From: Tolypeutes matacus
Taxonomy: Eukaryota > Chordata > Mammalia > Cingulata > Chlamyphoridae
NCBI GenBank assembly: GCA_026826555.1
Contig: JAKSZT010053883.1
Span: 32,407,282-32,471,281, forward strand
Length of the DNA stretch: 64,000 nucleotides
Direction: 5' to 3'
Shown: piece by piece, positions 11,791-23,230 of the stretch
Position numbering within the stretch: position 1 is the first letter of the stretch
Layout: each line of letters opens with the position of its first letter
The notes under the pieces: generated by a model
Databases searched by the model: none
Told to the model about the DNA's origin: nothing
What the model saw: only the letters and a program-made list of their open reading frames with translations
Made by a program: the position numbers and the translations under genes

Positions 11791-11984
11791 TAGTTCATGT
11801 AATAATTTTTAAAGGGGTGGGGGAGAGTAGCACTAGTGATTCAGTTCTCTATTTTATAACCTAAAGGGAACATTTAACAACATCAAGAAACTAGGGGCAC
11901 ATACTTTTGGTTTTGTAATGGTTTGGTCTCTTCCGTTAATATTCCTATGTAAATACCATTATTAGGCAGTTATAATGTAATATA

Positions 11985-12178
11985 AGTGCACTGGACTCAG
12001 CGTTAACTCCAATGGGTTTATCTCCTAGCAACTCAGATATGTGACTTGGGGTAAGTGACTACATCCCCTAAACCTCATATATAAAATAGTGAGAGCAATA
12101 CCTGCCTCCTAGGGTTGCTATGAGGACCAAATGAGATTATGGATGTGAAAAGTGCCTTATCAATAGTAAAGCATTGAA
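11985..12178 (+). repeat. MIR element
   Basis: Sense MIR order: 'tatgtgacttggggtaagtgac', 'cctcatatataaaatagtgag', 'agggttgctatgaggac'. Ends about 70 bp downstream of the RHBDL2 second coding exon. Confidence 0.75.
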
Positions 12179-12246
12179 AAAAATGTCAGGGATTACAATT
12201 AACTATAGTCACTTCTGACATCAGTGACTTAACTGGCATTCCTTAC

Positions 12247-12395
12247 CCAGCATGTACCAACATATACGAGATGAACCTCCAGGCTTCTTCCCTTTTGTCA
12301 GGACGGTAGCTAAAGGGACTCTCCAAGATGCCTGTGTCCAACGTGATCCACTGTTTCTGAGGCTTCCACACACTATAGTATATAAACACTGCCAG
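12247..12395 (-). CDS. RHBDL2: RHBDL2 second coding exon (first TM helix, L1 loop)
   Basis: The acceptor (ctgtcag) is followed by CTG GCA GTG at 12395, and the donor GG|GTAAGG follows 12247. The exon is 149 nt: 49 codons plus two bases (phase 2). It reads LAVFIYYSVWKPQKQW..., completing the first transmembrane helix. The L1 loop follows, with the Trp-Arg pair of rhomboids (EEAWRFISYMLVHAG). The His of VHAG begins the HAGxxHxxxN signature completed by the next exon. It joins the upstream exon in frame (…SLAE|LAVF…). There are no frameshifts or stops, so the exon looks functional. It is separated from the preceding exon by a 2.2-kb intron containing MIR and L1 relics. Confidence 0.94.
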
Positions 12396-12979
12396 CTGAC
12401 AGGGAGAGGCAGGCAGAAATGTTAACCACACTTTCTCCAGCAAGTGGCCCAACTGAAGTCGACAGGCGGTTACTTGCTTTAAATGATTAACTCTCAAGTG
12501 GGCCATGCCACAGCATGTGCTCAGAAGATAATAGGAATTCATTTCCCCACCATCCCCACTGTGGTCATATCCTACTTCCTCCAACACTTAGGAGCAGCCT
12601 AGACCACACCACCCGCTTTCTGAACCCCTTTCCCCTCCTCTTCTACAACCTGCTCTCTGGCATTAAGTTCTCCACCCACTCTCCCCCACTCTTAAATACC
12701 TACTGCCCTCATCTTCCCATCCCCACCATTTAATCTTTCATTTCCAACTTAATATAAAATCAAGTCAATGCCTACTTCCAAAGAATAGAACAGAGAAAGG
12801 GAAAACAGGAACTTTAAGGTGGAGAAAGCTGGCTAGCCCTGCCTTACCCAAGTAATGAAAATTAACCTACCCAGTGATGTCCTTGGGATACCTGATAGGA
12901 TGTGATGAGACGGGCACTTCACCTCTGTCTAACCTATAACCCCCATCTAATTATGAGAAAAACATCAGACAAACTCAGA

Positions 12980-13370
12980 TTGAGGGTAGGGGTGTACATT
13001 CTACAGGATTCCTGGCAAGGATCTCCTCAAGACTTTCATGATCATGAAAAACAAAAACAAAAAATCTGAAGAACTGTCACAGACCAGAGGTGATTGGGAA
13101 ATGTGACAACCAAATGCAATGTGTTACCCTGCATTGGATCCTGTGGGAAAAAGAGGATATTAATGGAAAAACTGGTAAAATCCAAATCAAGTCTGGAATG
13201 TAATTAATAGTAATATACCAATGTCAGTTTCTTAGTTTTGACAAATGTACCATGGATGTAAGATGTTAACAATGGGGGCAATTGGATGAGGGGTGTACAG
13301 TGCACAGAAACTCTGAACTATCTTTGCAACTTTTCTGTAAATAAAAAATTATTCCAAATTTTTTTTTTAA
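12980..13370 (+). mobile_element. Old L1 3' UTR
   Basis: 'caaatgcaatgtgttaccctg', 'gcattggatcctg' and the terminal 'ttctgtaaataaaaaattattcc' match older L1 3' ends. Confidence 0.65.
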
Positions 13371-14560
13371 TTATTTAAAGGAAACTTTAACAACAAAAAA
13401 AAATAAGTCCAACACATTGATCCCTCTCTGAGAGGTGAATGTCTTCGTATCTGCTCCGTGACTTCCAAGGAACATTGCCCTCTCCATAGCACTTACTGGC
13501 TAGAAAGGCATGTTTTATACCATGTACCCTTATCCCATTCTCCAGTCCCTGCCCCCCCACAACTGATTGGACCATGCGCAGGCCAATCATTCCATAGGCT
13601 GATCTGTGGCCTGACATGACCTGTGTGAAAAGGTAAGCTGGCCTGACCAAGGCAATTAGCAAAGAGAACAGAAGCTGGAAGGAGACAATGAGGTAGGGTG
13701 CTGAGAAGCACAAAGAATCCAGATACAGATCTGAAATTTCTGCTTCAGGCCCTCATGGCTTCCAAGTTGCAGGGATTCTTGCAATAAAACTCCCTGTTCT
13801 GGAGAAAAGTTAGAACTATGCCACTTCACCAAAAACCCATCTTAACAAAAGCTTCTCCTAGGAATGTTTACATGTTAGCCTTACTTTTTTCTGAGCCATA
13901 AGAGGCTTGGCCTCTGTTAAAGGGAGTTGAGGCATCAGTGGGAATTAGGGCCCCTGTTAGGGGCCTGAAGTCACATCCCTTAGGCAGCCACCCTCTGCCA
14001 ATTTCTTTATGCAACATTATGGGAGGGGAGTAAAAGCTGGGTGTGACAAGGCTCAGGAGAAGCCTGGTCTTGGCTCAGGCACTATGTGACCTTGACCAAG
14101 TCATTCCACCTCTCTGGGCCTTGCATCCTCTTTTGGAAAATAAGAGGACCAGCTAGATCAGAGCCTGAAAACACAGACTAATGCATGAAGTAGATATTAT
14201 TAGAGGACCCCCCCTTTTTTTTTCTTCCAAATTTTGGAGGCAACCTATAATTCTTCTAAACATGTCTACAGACAGACATTTCCAATCAATTCAAGTCGGC
14301 TTATGATGGCAAAACAATTTGCAACCCCAAGATTGCACCCCACCAGCTAAAATGAAACAAAGGTAATGAAATTGGAGTCACTCCTCGGCAGGGGACCTGT
14401 TAGAAAGATGAAACTCAACCCTTCATTGAAAGTGACCAGGAGCATAGGAAAAGCCTAAAAAGAGAACTCTAGAGAGAGGGAGGTTGAGGTTCTGTCTGCT
14501 GTACTTATCACCAAAGAGCTCTCACATGTTTTTCAGCCATATAAAGATTTACAGTCTCCA
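13371..14560. other. RHBDL2 intron, mostly single-copy; MIR trace at 14065-14160
   Basis: 'tgtgaccttgaccaagtcattccacctctctgggcc' is a MIR core fragment. The 108-codon minus frame at 13387-13713 has no domain and no splice context. Confidence 0.45.
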
Positions 14561-14637
14561 TTTCCAAATCATGCATCTAAACCCCAGCATTTGTTTGCAA
14601 CTCCCCAGTGGTACTTAACACCACCCAACCCATTTAC

Positions 14638-14883
14638 CTCTGCAAGGCTGATGGTGATGATAAAGATAGGGGGTGGCAGGCAGCTAGCTCGATCCAAGTA
14701 TGTTCTTCGGGCCTCTTCAGGAAGCATCCATTTTGAGACGATACTATGCACCTTTCTATCCTTGAAGGGAGCTTTATATTCCACATCCTCTCTCAGTTCC
14801 TTCTCTTCCTCCAGTTCTTCTTTCATCTCTCTCGCCATATTCAAGTTCATGCTATCCATCTCCAATTCATGAGCAGTGGCCAT
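14638..14883 (-). CDS. RHBDL2: RHBDL2 first coding exon (residues 1-82)
   Basis: This exon encodes the cytosolic N-terminus of rhomboid-like protein 2, an intramembrane serine protease of the plasma membrane whose known family substrates include thrombomodulin, EGF and ephrin-B proteins. The ATG at 14883-14881 has a strong context (A at -3, G at +4). It follows 21 nt of 5' UTR after an acceptor (tttcag) whose exon begins at 14904. The 82 codons start MATAHELEMD, continue through a Glu/Lys-rich stretch (residues about 19-33) and the basic segment KVHSIVSKWMLPEEARRTY, and end in ...IITISLAE at the start of the first membrane segment. The reading frame leaves the exon in phase 0 at donor GAG|GTAAATG (14638/14637). 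I recognised the gene from the human protein order; the joined exons read without a stop. The Glu-rich tail differs from human more than the rest, as I remember it. Confidence 0.93.
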
Positions 14884-15003
14884 TGTCCTGGGTCCTCCCT
14901 GTACCTGAAAGGGACATGAATGTCAGGGACAAACAGATGACCCTATAGCCTTCAGGCCATGGCTCATTCCTGGGCTCTCTGGCACAACCATTCATTTCCA
15001 GGC

Positions 15004-16009
15004 TGTAGCCGTTTGGCATTATTTATGCATTCCAAAAATAGATATTGGATTATGTTTGTGAGCTGGTCTTTTCCTTTGGGCATATTAGATTATAATGGAT
15101 TCAGAGGTTTCACTTTTACTTGATTAAATAATGATTAAGGCTTTGATTGGTGAGCAGGGACTCTCAGAGAAGGGAGGTTGGAGTTTTGAACTGGAGCCCT
15201 GGTAAGTAAGCACACAGAGGAGCTTGGTCATGAGGAAGGAGAGAAGGCCCCAGGAAAAGAGACGAGCCATTCGCCTGGTAGTCTATAGCTGGTCTTATGG
15301 AGATAGCAGAGGAGCTGACCCCGAAGAGAAGCGAGCCCTGGGAAGAGAGGAACCCAGGAAGCCTGAACCTTTGCAGATATCAGCAGCCATCTTGCTCCAA
15401 CACATGGCAACAGACTTTAGTGAGGGAAGTAACTTATGCTCTGGTAACTGTAAGCTTCTACCCCAAATAAATACCCTTGATAAAAACCAACTGAGAGGTA
15501 GATGTGGCTCAAATGGTTGGGCATCTGTTTCCCATATGGAGGGACCTGGGTTCTATCCCCAGAACCTCCCGGTAAAATAAAAGGAAAATATAGAAGGTGC
15601 ATGGGCGTGCCGTCAGGCCCCAAGAGCAAGTGAGCCGTCTGGCCCCACAAGTGAGTGAGCCCCCAGGCCCTGCTAAACCATGCAGCAAGATGATGATGTA
15701 GCAGGAGTGAGACACAGGGGAGAGCCAAGATAAGACATGCCGAAAAACCAGGAACTGAGGTGGCACAGGTGGCAGAACGCCTCTCTCCCACTTCAGAGGT
15801 TCCCAGGATGAAATCCCAGTGAAGACAGGAGGAGAAGGATGAGAGAAGAGGGCAGGAAACAGACACAGAGAATTGCCCAACTAATGGACACAAAAGCAGC
15901 AAAAAATGGGGGGGAGGGGGTTAAATGGATAAAAAAAGTTAAATAAATAAATCTTAAAAAAAAAAATTTGGGGTATTTTGCATCATCACCCCTTTGGCTG
16001 ACTAATACA
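15004..16009 (+). mobile_element. Solo LTR (ERVL-like family 'X', copy 1) with a SINE inside
   Basis: Begins 'tgtagccgtttggca' and ends 'gctgactaataca' (TG...CA). Carries 'accccaaataaa' near its 3' end. Same family as 39662-46825, 48711-49330 and 59763-60512. Split by a dimeric SINE at 15493-15966. Confidence 0.65.
15493..15966 (+). mobile_element. DAS SINE, long dimeric form
   Basis: First unit has A box gtggctcaaatggttggg; the second tRNA-like unit starts near 15750 ('gaggtggcacaggtggcag'). Ends 'cagcaaaaaatggggggg' plus (TAAA)n and poly(A). Same dimer type as inside the composite elements at 41 and 42.7 kb. Confidence 0.85.
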
Positions 16010-16479
16010 GAGGCCTTCTATATATTAATAGAAGGCAGCTTAAGATGATCAAAATGATCCCTGGTGCCCAAACACTCATAATGTCCAATCTGCCATCACC
16101 AGTTATATAATTATGACAAAGCACTAGGGTCTCCCCAAATGAGGAAAAGGGCTCCCAGGGGTCACCTTTGGTTTCACCTACTGCCCCACCCAAGGGGGTG
16201 CACTGGAGCCTTGGAATGGCAACCTACCACATATAGCCTTTCCTTACCCTCTGCCACTGACTTACATTCAACCATTAGTGTAAAATATGGCTTTGCCATG
16301 AGGCGATTTATCTCAGAGCCCAAACCAGGCACATTGCATAATTGAACACAGCTTTGTCGAACTTCATTGGGCAGTCTCATTTCCCTTCATAGTTGCATCT
16401 TGCTTCTATTTCCAGGCCAAATATAGGTCTCTGGCTTCAGATTCAGAACTCCTCACCCTTACCTCCCTCCAGCCCCTGA
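16010..16479. other. Intron 1, nothing recognised
   Basis: Apparently single-copy; short open frames only. Confidence 0.45.
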
Positions 16480-16875
16480 CACCCTTTAATCTGCTTTCTG
16501 TCACTATGTAAATACCTATTCTGGGTATTTCATATAAATAGAATCACACAAAATATGGCTTTTTGTGTCGGCTTCTTTCACATAGCATCTTTTCAAGATT
16601 TGTCCATGTTGTAGCATGTATCAATACATCTCTTTTAAGGCTGAATAATGCCCCATTGTATGTATATACCACATTTTGTTTATCCATTCATCTGTTGGTA
16701 GACATCTGAGATGTTCCCACCTTTTAGCTATTGTGACTAGAATTGCTATGAACATTCATACACAAGATTTTGTTTGAATACCTGTTCCTCTATTCTCTGA
16801 GTTATATACTTAGGAGTGGAATTGCTGGGTTGTATGGTAATTCCATGTTTAACTTATTGAGAAACACTCAGATTC
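16480..16875 (-). mobile_element. L1 3' region, antisense
   Basis: Antisense of the conserved L1 3' block ('tccatgttgtagcatgtatc', 'tgaataatgccccattgta', 'tttatccattcatctgttg'). Confidence 0.85.
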
Positions 16876-16879
16876 CATT

Positions 16880-17000
16880 TTAAAATGGGGATAATGATAG
16901 TAACTACCTCCAGCATTGTTGGGAGAATTGAGATGATGCTCTTGAAGCACTTTGACCAGTATTTGGCACATAATAAACACTCCATAATTAGTTATTATTG
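16880..17000 (+). repeat. MIR fragment
   Basis: 'aaatggggataatgatagtaactacc' through 'ggcacataataaacactc'. Confidence 0.75.
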
Positions 17001-17452
17001 ACTGTGGGTGCATGAGTGAGTGTGTGGATGGATAGATGGAAGGAATGGGGCTGGAGCTGAGGCCAATTTTCGAACTGCAAGTTACACGGAATGGGGTCAA
17101 ATTAAATTTACTTTCAAATGAATCTCATTAGGCAAGATTCCAGGTTACAATACATTGTAATCAATAAATTTAGGGAAGAAAATCCTTTTCTTTTTCTTAG
17201 CAACTTTGCTGAAAATAAAAGCTTCTTCCCTTCCCTGCATCTTCCCACCTTTCCCATTCCCATTCCTACTCCCCAGAGCCAGACGTTAAGCCCATAAGAG
17301 AACTATTCCATTGGCTTTCCTTGAATAGTGATGACTATTTCTAATTTTTGCCATTTCTCTTAATTGGAGAGACCTACATTGTGGATTTAAAGTAAGCAAC
17401 TTTTAACCACAAATATGAAAGTGTTTTAAAACTAAATTCAAGTGTTCACTCC

Positions 17453-17497
17453 CCGGGACCTCCTGGTAAAAATTTTTTTAAAAATTTTTAAATAAAG
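17453..17497 (+). mobile_element. SINE 3' remnant (45 bp)
   Basis: Only the end of a DAS unit (ccccgggacctcctggtaaaa) plus an A/T tail, between copies of taaattcaa. A strongly 5'-truncated insertion. Confidence 0.6.
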
Positions 17498-17629
17498 TAA
17501 ATTCAATAAGAGATAGTTAACATTGTATTAATAAGCTTTAGTGTAAATTTAAATACTATGCATGATAATTTTATGAGGAAATAACATTCTACATTACTAA
17601 AAATACAACTTTATAAAAGGGATTAGAAA

Positions 17630-17714
17630 GGGGAGTGGATGTAGCTCAGTGGTTGAGTGCCTGCTTCCCATGTACAAGGTCCTGGGTTCAATCCCTAGTA
17701 CCTCCTCAAAAAAG
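17630..17714 (+). mobile_element. DAS SINE, short form
   Basis: Intact A box (gtagctcagtggttgag) and B box (gggttcaatccc). TSD aagggattagaa / aagggactagaa. Confidence 0.9.
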
Positions 17715-18239
17715 AAGGGACTAGAATAATAAAGATTACATTTTCCCTTAATTTTCTCTTTTTTCCAAATTTCAAAATTTCCCAAAATTTTACACATTCA
17801 AGCCCACACATTTTAAGTATTTAGTGAAACACATTTTCTGTGGTGCAAAGACATCTGGCCCATTCGGTTTAACCAAGACTCATTGCGTGTCTGCTTTCCT
17901 CCTTGGCAGTAAAAGGATGTGGTATGTAGTACCAGCTACTTTAGGCTCTAGCAACAGGTGAGGCCATTCCCTCTTTTACCCTTAAAGATGGCAGGTAATG
18001 ATTACAGCATGTGTTTTTTCCCTTTCCTCAATCACTATCACACTCTGACTTCCATACCTGTCTGCCCTGTTCTCTAGGGCAGGGACCACTCTCTGACTAC
18101 CTTCTCTTCAGCACCTGCACTGGGATGCTCACAGATGCTCCTCCCAGCCTCTGACATCCTCTGTTCCTCCCATTCCTCTTTATCTTCTGCCCCAACACCT
18201 GAGTTTCTGAGCACAGTCAACTAACTTGAAAATATTACC
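17715..18239. other. Intron 1, no feature recognised
   Basis: Single-copy looking sequence without exon signals I can defend. Confidence 0.4.
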
Positions 18240-18530
18240 AATCAGATTGGAAATACTGAAAAAGATAATATTCCATACTTAGGAGGCCAGATGGAAATGG
18301 GTGCAGCTGATGGGGTGTAAACTGACACAGTCTTTCTGGAGGACAATTGGGCAGCATCTATAAAATGTAAAAAACATATACCCTTCAACAGAACAGTCCT
18401 ACTTCTAGGAAACTAACCTAGAGATATATTTGAGCAAATACACAAAGATATATTGCAGGGATGGTCAGTGCAGAACTATTTATAGTAGTGAAAAAGTGTA
18501 GACAACCTAAACGTTCTCCAACAGGGGTGC
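18240..18530 (+). mobile_element. Old L1 fragment
   Basis: 'ttctggaggacaattgggcagcatctat' and 'agaactatttatagtagtgaaaaa' match the L1 post-ORF2 region. Confidence 0.6.
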
Positions 18531-19500
18531 TGCATTTTCTTAGGTTGTTCTTCCTTATACTATGCTGAAATTTTCTCACCAGCATTCCCATGCCTGGGTC
18601 CAAGGTTTCCTTCCCTGGAGCCTCACAAAACAAGTCTAATCTAAGGCCCTGATATCATTAATTTTGTCCTTCATTGGGTGTGGCCTGTATAAACCCTATG
18701 GGTTCTATAGGTCAAAGTAGGGATAGTGACTGGAAGCACTAGATATCTAGAATTCTTGGGGGCCAAATTGACTAGATCAAGAGTCTCAAGTCAGCAATGA
18801 TTACAACACAGAAATAAAAGCATCCACAACTATCAAATTACCTACTTGATCACTCTCAATCAGTTACTCATGGAGTGGAATTATGTACTGAACTGACTGC
18901 TTTCTTACATACCCATTAAGGAAAGATCATGGAGGTTACTCAAGCTTGAAGTCAGCTTGATGTTATGCCTCACCTCCTACCTCTTATCAACAGCAAGTTG
19001 GTGCCAACAACTGTGAAATATTCTTTTCCTACCTGCAGGGGAACAACTAAGGTAGATAGTGGAAAGAATGTCCCTAGCCTCTGGTAAAAATGGAGCTATT
19101 CCCCTTTCACACCAAGAACCAAAGGCATTCCCTTCATGACTGGCAAGTATTCCTAAGAAAAGAAATCATGGAAAGACTTCCCTACTTCCTGACCCTACCT
19201 TAAGATACACATTGCTCTTGTTATGAATCTCAGAGCCAGCATATTAACTAGGATTAGAAAGGGCAGGACTATGCTCATTTTCCCAGAATTAGCTGTATAC
19301 TTGTAAAAAAAAAAAAAAAAAAAAGCAATAGAGAAGATAGTTTCATTGATTTACAGAGGAGGCCCTTGACATTGGCGAGGGATTTTTCCAGTCATTTCAG
19401 ATACCCACTTCATACTACATAGCATCCCCAAAAATTATATTGTAAATTATAGCCAAAAAATTTTAAGTGATTTATAAAATTAGTTGTTTAAAGAGTATGA
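18531..19500. other. Intron 1, no feature recognised
   Basis: A poly(A) run at 19305-19324; otherwise nothing recognised. Confidence 0.4.
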
Positions 19501-19503
19501 ACC

Positions 19504-19697
19504 GGGAAGCGGCTGTGGCTCAATCAGTGGGGCTCCCATTTACCATATGGGAGGCCCCGGGTTCGGTTCCCGGGGCCTCCTGGTGGGGGCAGGCCCGCCC
19601 GCACGGCGTGGTTGGCTGACCCAGCGAGCACAAGCAGCAAGGGGGGGATGAATGAGTGAATAAATAAAATCTTAAAAAAAATAAAAAAATAAAAAAT
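19504..19697 (+). mobile_element. DAS SINE (tRNA head plus 3' extension)
   Basis: Well-kept copy with A box gtggctcaatcagtgggg and B box gggttcggttccc. TSD aaagagtatgaacc on both sides. Confidence 0.93.
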
Positions 19698-20384
19698 AAA
19701 GAGTATGAACCATAATTAACACTTGCACCTGGGGTCCCAAAGAAGAAAAGAAAAAGAAAATTTTGGTTAGTTAGTTGTGCCTCTTTTCATCTTTTAGTAA
19801 AGTTTAATCTCTCTCTTGAAGAGTAATTTGTGCACTGGCTGAAGCACTCGTGAAAATAACTTTCCAAAGCACTTTTCTTGTATCTATATGACACATGGTG
19901 GTTATATTGGTATCAGAGATCCTAGACACCACTGAACTTGACATTCCATTTCAATTTATGTAAAACTTCTATTTGTGTGGGGGGGGAAAATATCACTTTC
20001 CCAATCTCTTCATTTCCATTACTGGCACTATCAAGTAATTTATTTTTATAAGTCTTCCACTCTGCCTCTAAGAAACAAAGTGTTTAATCACTGCATATAA
20101 GTTTCATAAAAGTTATAACTGGTAGAAAATAAGAAAGTCATGTGATATGACTTGAGATGTCAAGGTGGAGCGACAGCCCTGGCTCTCTACCTAGTAAATG
20201 ACTTGCTCAGGCAAAAGCCAGTCATTCAACTCACCATTTACCATGTGCCTTTGATGGTAGCTAATGAAATATAAAAATTTTAAGTGGTGAGTTTGCAAAT
20301 GTCAAGGATTTCCACTGTATTCTGTTGACAATACTTACATAGTGGTCATATATCAGTTTTCTTGGAGAATTCCTCTTTTATGAA
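19698..20384. other. Intron 1, no feature recognised
   Basis: Single-copy looking; a short G run at 19979. Confidence 0.4.
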
Positions 20385-20910
20385 TCTTGGTGAGCAGCAG
20401 GGACCACCTCTCTACAGAAGCTAAAAATGCTCAATACTCACTTTTTCATGTCCCTAGGCACGTAGGACTCAGGTACATGACCCAGGCTCAACCAGTCAGA
20501 GGCATTTGCTTAAGATTTTTGAAACTGGAGCTAGGGATGGGGAAAATTCATTACAGTGGTTGCAGTGCTGGCAGCAACATCCAGTATCCAGACAGGCTTG
20601 CCACTGAGGTCACTGTGGCATCCAGCCCAGTGCCAGCCGTATTGGTAATAGAGGTTGTACCACCCAGCATTTGGCAGCAGCAACAGGGCTGCCTCACCGA
20701 CCTGGGTCTGTGGTGTGATTTTGGCATAGTTTTAGGTGCCTGGTTTCCCTTTGTGCCTGCTTATTTCCAAATTTTGTTCCTGCAGCCTTCTGGTTATTCT
20801 ATAACCTACCCCATGTGCTTTCAATAAAAGTCATTTTCTAGAATCAGTTTTTTTTCCCCCTTGGCAACCTGGAACCCTAACTGATAACCCTGAATAACCA
20901 AGAAAGTCTT
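20385..20910 (+). repeat. Old LTR-like relic carrying an incidental ORF
   Basis: 'caataaaagtcattttctagaatcag...ggaaccctaactgata' resembles the 3' end of an old mammalian LTR-type repeat. A 146-codon open frame (20387-20827) lies inside; no domain seen. Confidence 0.4.
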
Positions 20911-20999
20911 CTAAGTCCTATCTGAGGGCCTTCCTGTTGCAAGTTAATCTCCTTTCTTGTTCTGTGTTTGGGAGACCCAAAAGCAGTAGATCTGGTTTT

Positions 21000-21115
21000 T
21001 GGTCTAGACTCTGCCACTTCCTGGCCATGAAACCTGGAACAGGTCTCTTCTTGGCTCTGAGCCTCAGTTTCCTCACCTGTGCAATGAACACTCTGGATTA
21101 GACCAGTTGTTCCCC
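21000..21115 (+). repeat. MIR fragment
   Basis: 'ctctgccacttcctggccatg' and 'gagcctcagtttcctcacctgtgcaatg' are the MIR core. Confidence 0.75.
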
Positions 21116-21398
21116 AAATTGGCTATGTGTTAGAATCCCTTGAAGTATTATTTTTTTCAACATTTGTTTTCATACCAATTCCTGGGCCCACTCTTGAAGA
21201 GAGTAGTTTAATAGAGTTAGTAGATCTCTAACAAGCAATACCAGATGAAGTGGGGACCTTTGAGAATCACAAACTAAGGATCTCTAAGGTCTGCTCCAGC
21301 TCACAGACTCTCTGATCCTACAATGGAGGACAGAGATGGTTTCACTGCTTTATTCTGAACAGTTCCCGGCACACAGCAGGTGTTCAAAAAATACTTGT

Positions 21399-21505
21399 GT
21401 ACTCGCTTCGGCAGCACATATACTAAAATTGTAACGATACAGAGAAGATTAGCATGGCCCCTGTGTAAGGATGACATGCAAATTCATGAAGCATTCCATA
21501 TTTTT
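21399..21505 (+). pseudogene. U6 snRNA pseudogene
   Basis: All 107 positions of U6 are present. I count seven differences from the mammalian U6 sequence I know, four at former CpGs. The ACAGAGA box and AGC triad are intact and the gene ends in TTTTT. No TATA box or proximal sequence element is visible upstream, and neither a poly(A) tail nor a clear TSD. It is most likely a dead retrocopy. Confidence 0.9.
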
Positions 21506-21509
21506 AGAC

Positions 21510-22105
21510 CACAAGCCACAAGGAAAGAAGACAAAGTTCGACTAGTTTCTTGTCCCTGTCTATCCCATTTCCATTTGAAAGAAAGGACTCTGGGGTTTTT
21601 ACTCTGTTACCTGATCAATGATAGAGCCCTCTGAGGACATTCCAAGACAGTGCACAGTCCTGTGGTCTACTTGGAAATCTGTATAGATAACATCTCAAGG
21701 GAGATGCCCTGTTGGTTTTGACTGGATATTCATATAAACTTTTAAAGAGATGAGTGTTAGAGCTAACCCCTTTCTGTAAGTTTTGAATTTATATTAAGTT
21801 TCATCCCATGTACAAAACCATTTTTTTCCTATGAATAGTTTTTTGCATTGGGGGGTGTAAAGGAAAGCAGAATGTTTTATCATGATTTTTGCTTCAGTGG
21901 CTTTGGGACAAATTAAACTCTGATGCAAAAAAAAAAAAAAAAATGCATCTCAGCAAGGGGCACATAGAAACTCTTTACACTATTTGAAACTTTTCCATAA
22001 ATGTAAAATATTCCAAAACATAAAGGTTAAAAATAAATACTTGAGGGAAAAGGAATGAAGGGAGGGAGGGAGGAAGGGAAGAATTCTATCCACACCACAT
22101 TAACT
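21510..22105. other. Intron 1; GA-rich repeat at 22045-22082
   Basis: A ggaa/gggag repeat precedes the L1 insertion site; the rest is not recognised, though 21940-22040 resembles an old L1 3' tail. Confidence 0.4.
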
Positions 22106-23230
22106 AAGAGTCTTTGTGGTTCTCCAGAAAAATAGCTAGAGGACAGGCTGAAACAGCCCAAAAAAAAATCTTCTAGGGTTTAAGACAGCAGATGAAGGCT
22201 GCACACCACCCAGAGGAGAGAGGGACAAAAGAGGAAATCGCAATGACAGAACCATGAGTTGGAACCAGCAAGGGCTGCTGCTGCCAGCACCCTCCCCCAC
22301 ACTAAAGACTCTTTAGAATTCTCAGGCCTCTGGGCCTGTGACTACAGACAAAGGGGGCTGCAGTGATCTACCACCCCAGGAAAGGGGAGAGAGACACACA
22401 GCCTAAGGCTGACTCAGGTTCTGACCTGCAAATTTGGGCTGCGGTGCCCCACTGGCCCTTCCAGGCCAGGTGGGACCACACAATGGTTTGCCCTGGGAGC
22501 CAGCGAAGAACTGGAGAAATCCAACCCTCGCAACTCCCTCTCTTCTAGCCTGGACTAATTGTTGAGGACTCCACAGGAGAGGGGAGAGAGAGCCTGGGGC
22601 TGACTCGGCTTTTGACTCGCAGGTTTGGTTTTCCATGTCCCGTGTCCCGAGAGCCTGTCCAGTCTGGGTGGGGCTGCGCCATTGTTTACCTTGGAGCCTC
22701 TAAGGGGCTAAAGATATAAAAACCTCCCAATCTCCTCCTCTACTAACAGGGACTGATTGTTGAGGATTCAGAAGGGAGTGGAAATACTTCCTAGCTGGGA
22801 AAAGGGAGGGGGCTACCAGAGAAGACTGGAGAACTGTCTCAGAAAGTTTGAATTACAAGGCTCTTAGTTTCCAGACAGGAAGTTCTAACATGATCTGGTT
22901 TGTGTCACAACTAATGCACTCCGACCAGGCATTGAACTCAGAGCTGCCAAAGAGCGCCACTCCTGGCAGACCAAAGAAGTGCACATAAAAAAAAAAAAAA
23001 TGTTGGAGAGCTTTTCCTGGCCTCTATAGTCTCCCTGCCCAAGGCCCTAGGAAGTGACTCTACAACCAATTACTGGGTCCAGTGCCCAGTTTTGAGCAAC
23101 CAGCAGGACAATCCTAACAATCCAGGTTGACCCAAAAATCAAAGAGCTGTGGTAACTCACAGCCTCCTGCCACTAAATCCCTATAAAAGAGAAAGAGATT
23201 GAGCATCTGAGTAAACTACATCCTAACCAG

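Noticed and set aside
12515..12733. 72-codon plus-strand open frame beside RHBDL2 exon
   Set aside because: Lies in intron sequence, pyrimidine-rich, without homology I recognise.
20387..20827. 146-codon open frame on the plus strand
   Set aside because: No recognisable domain, no splice or promoter context, and it lies in what looks like an old LTR-type repeat with its own AATAAA.
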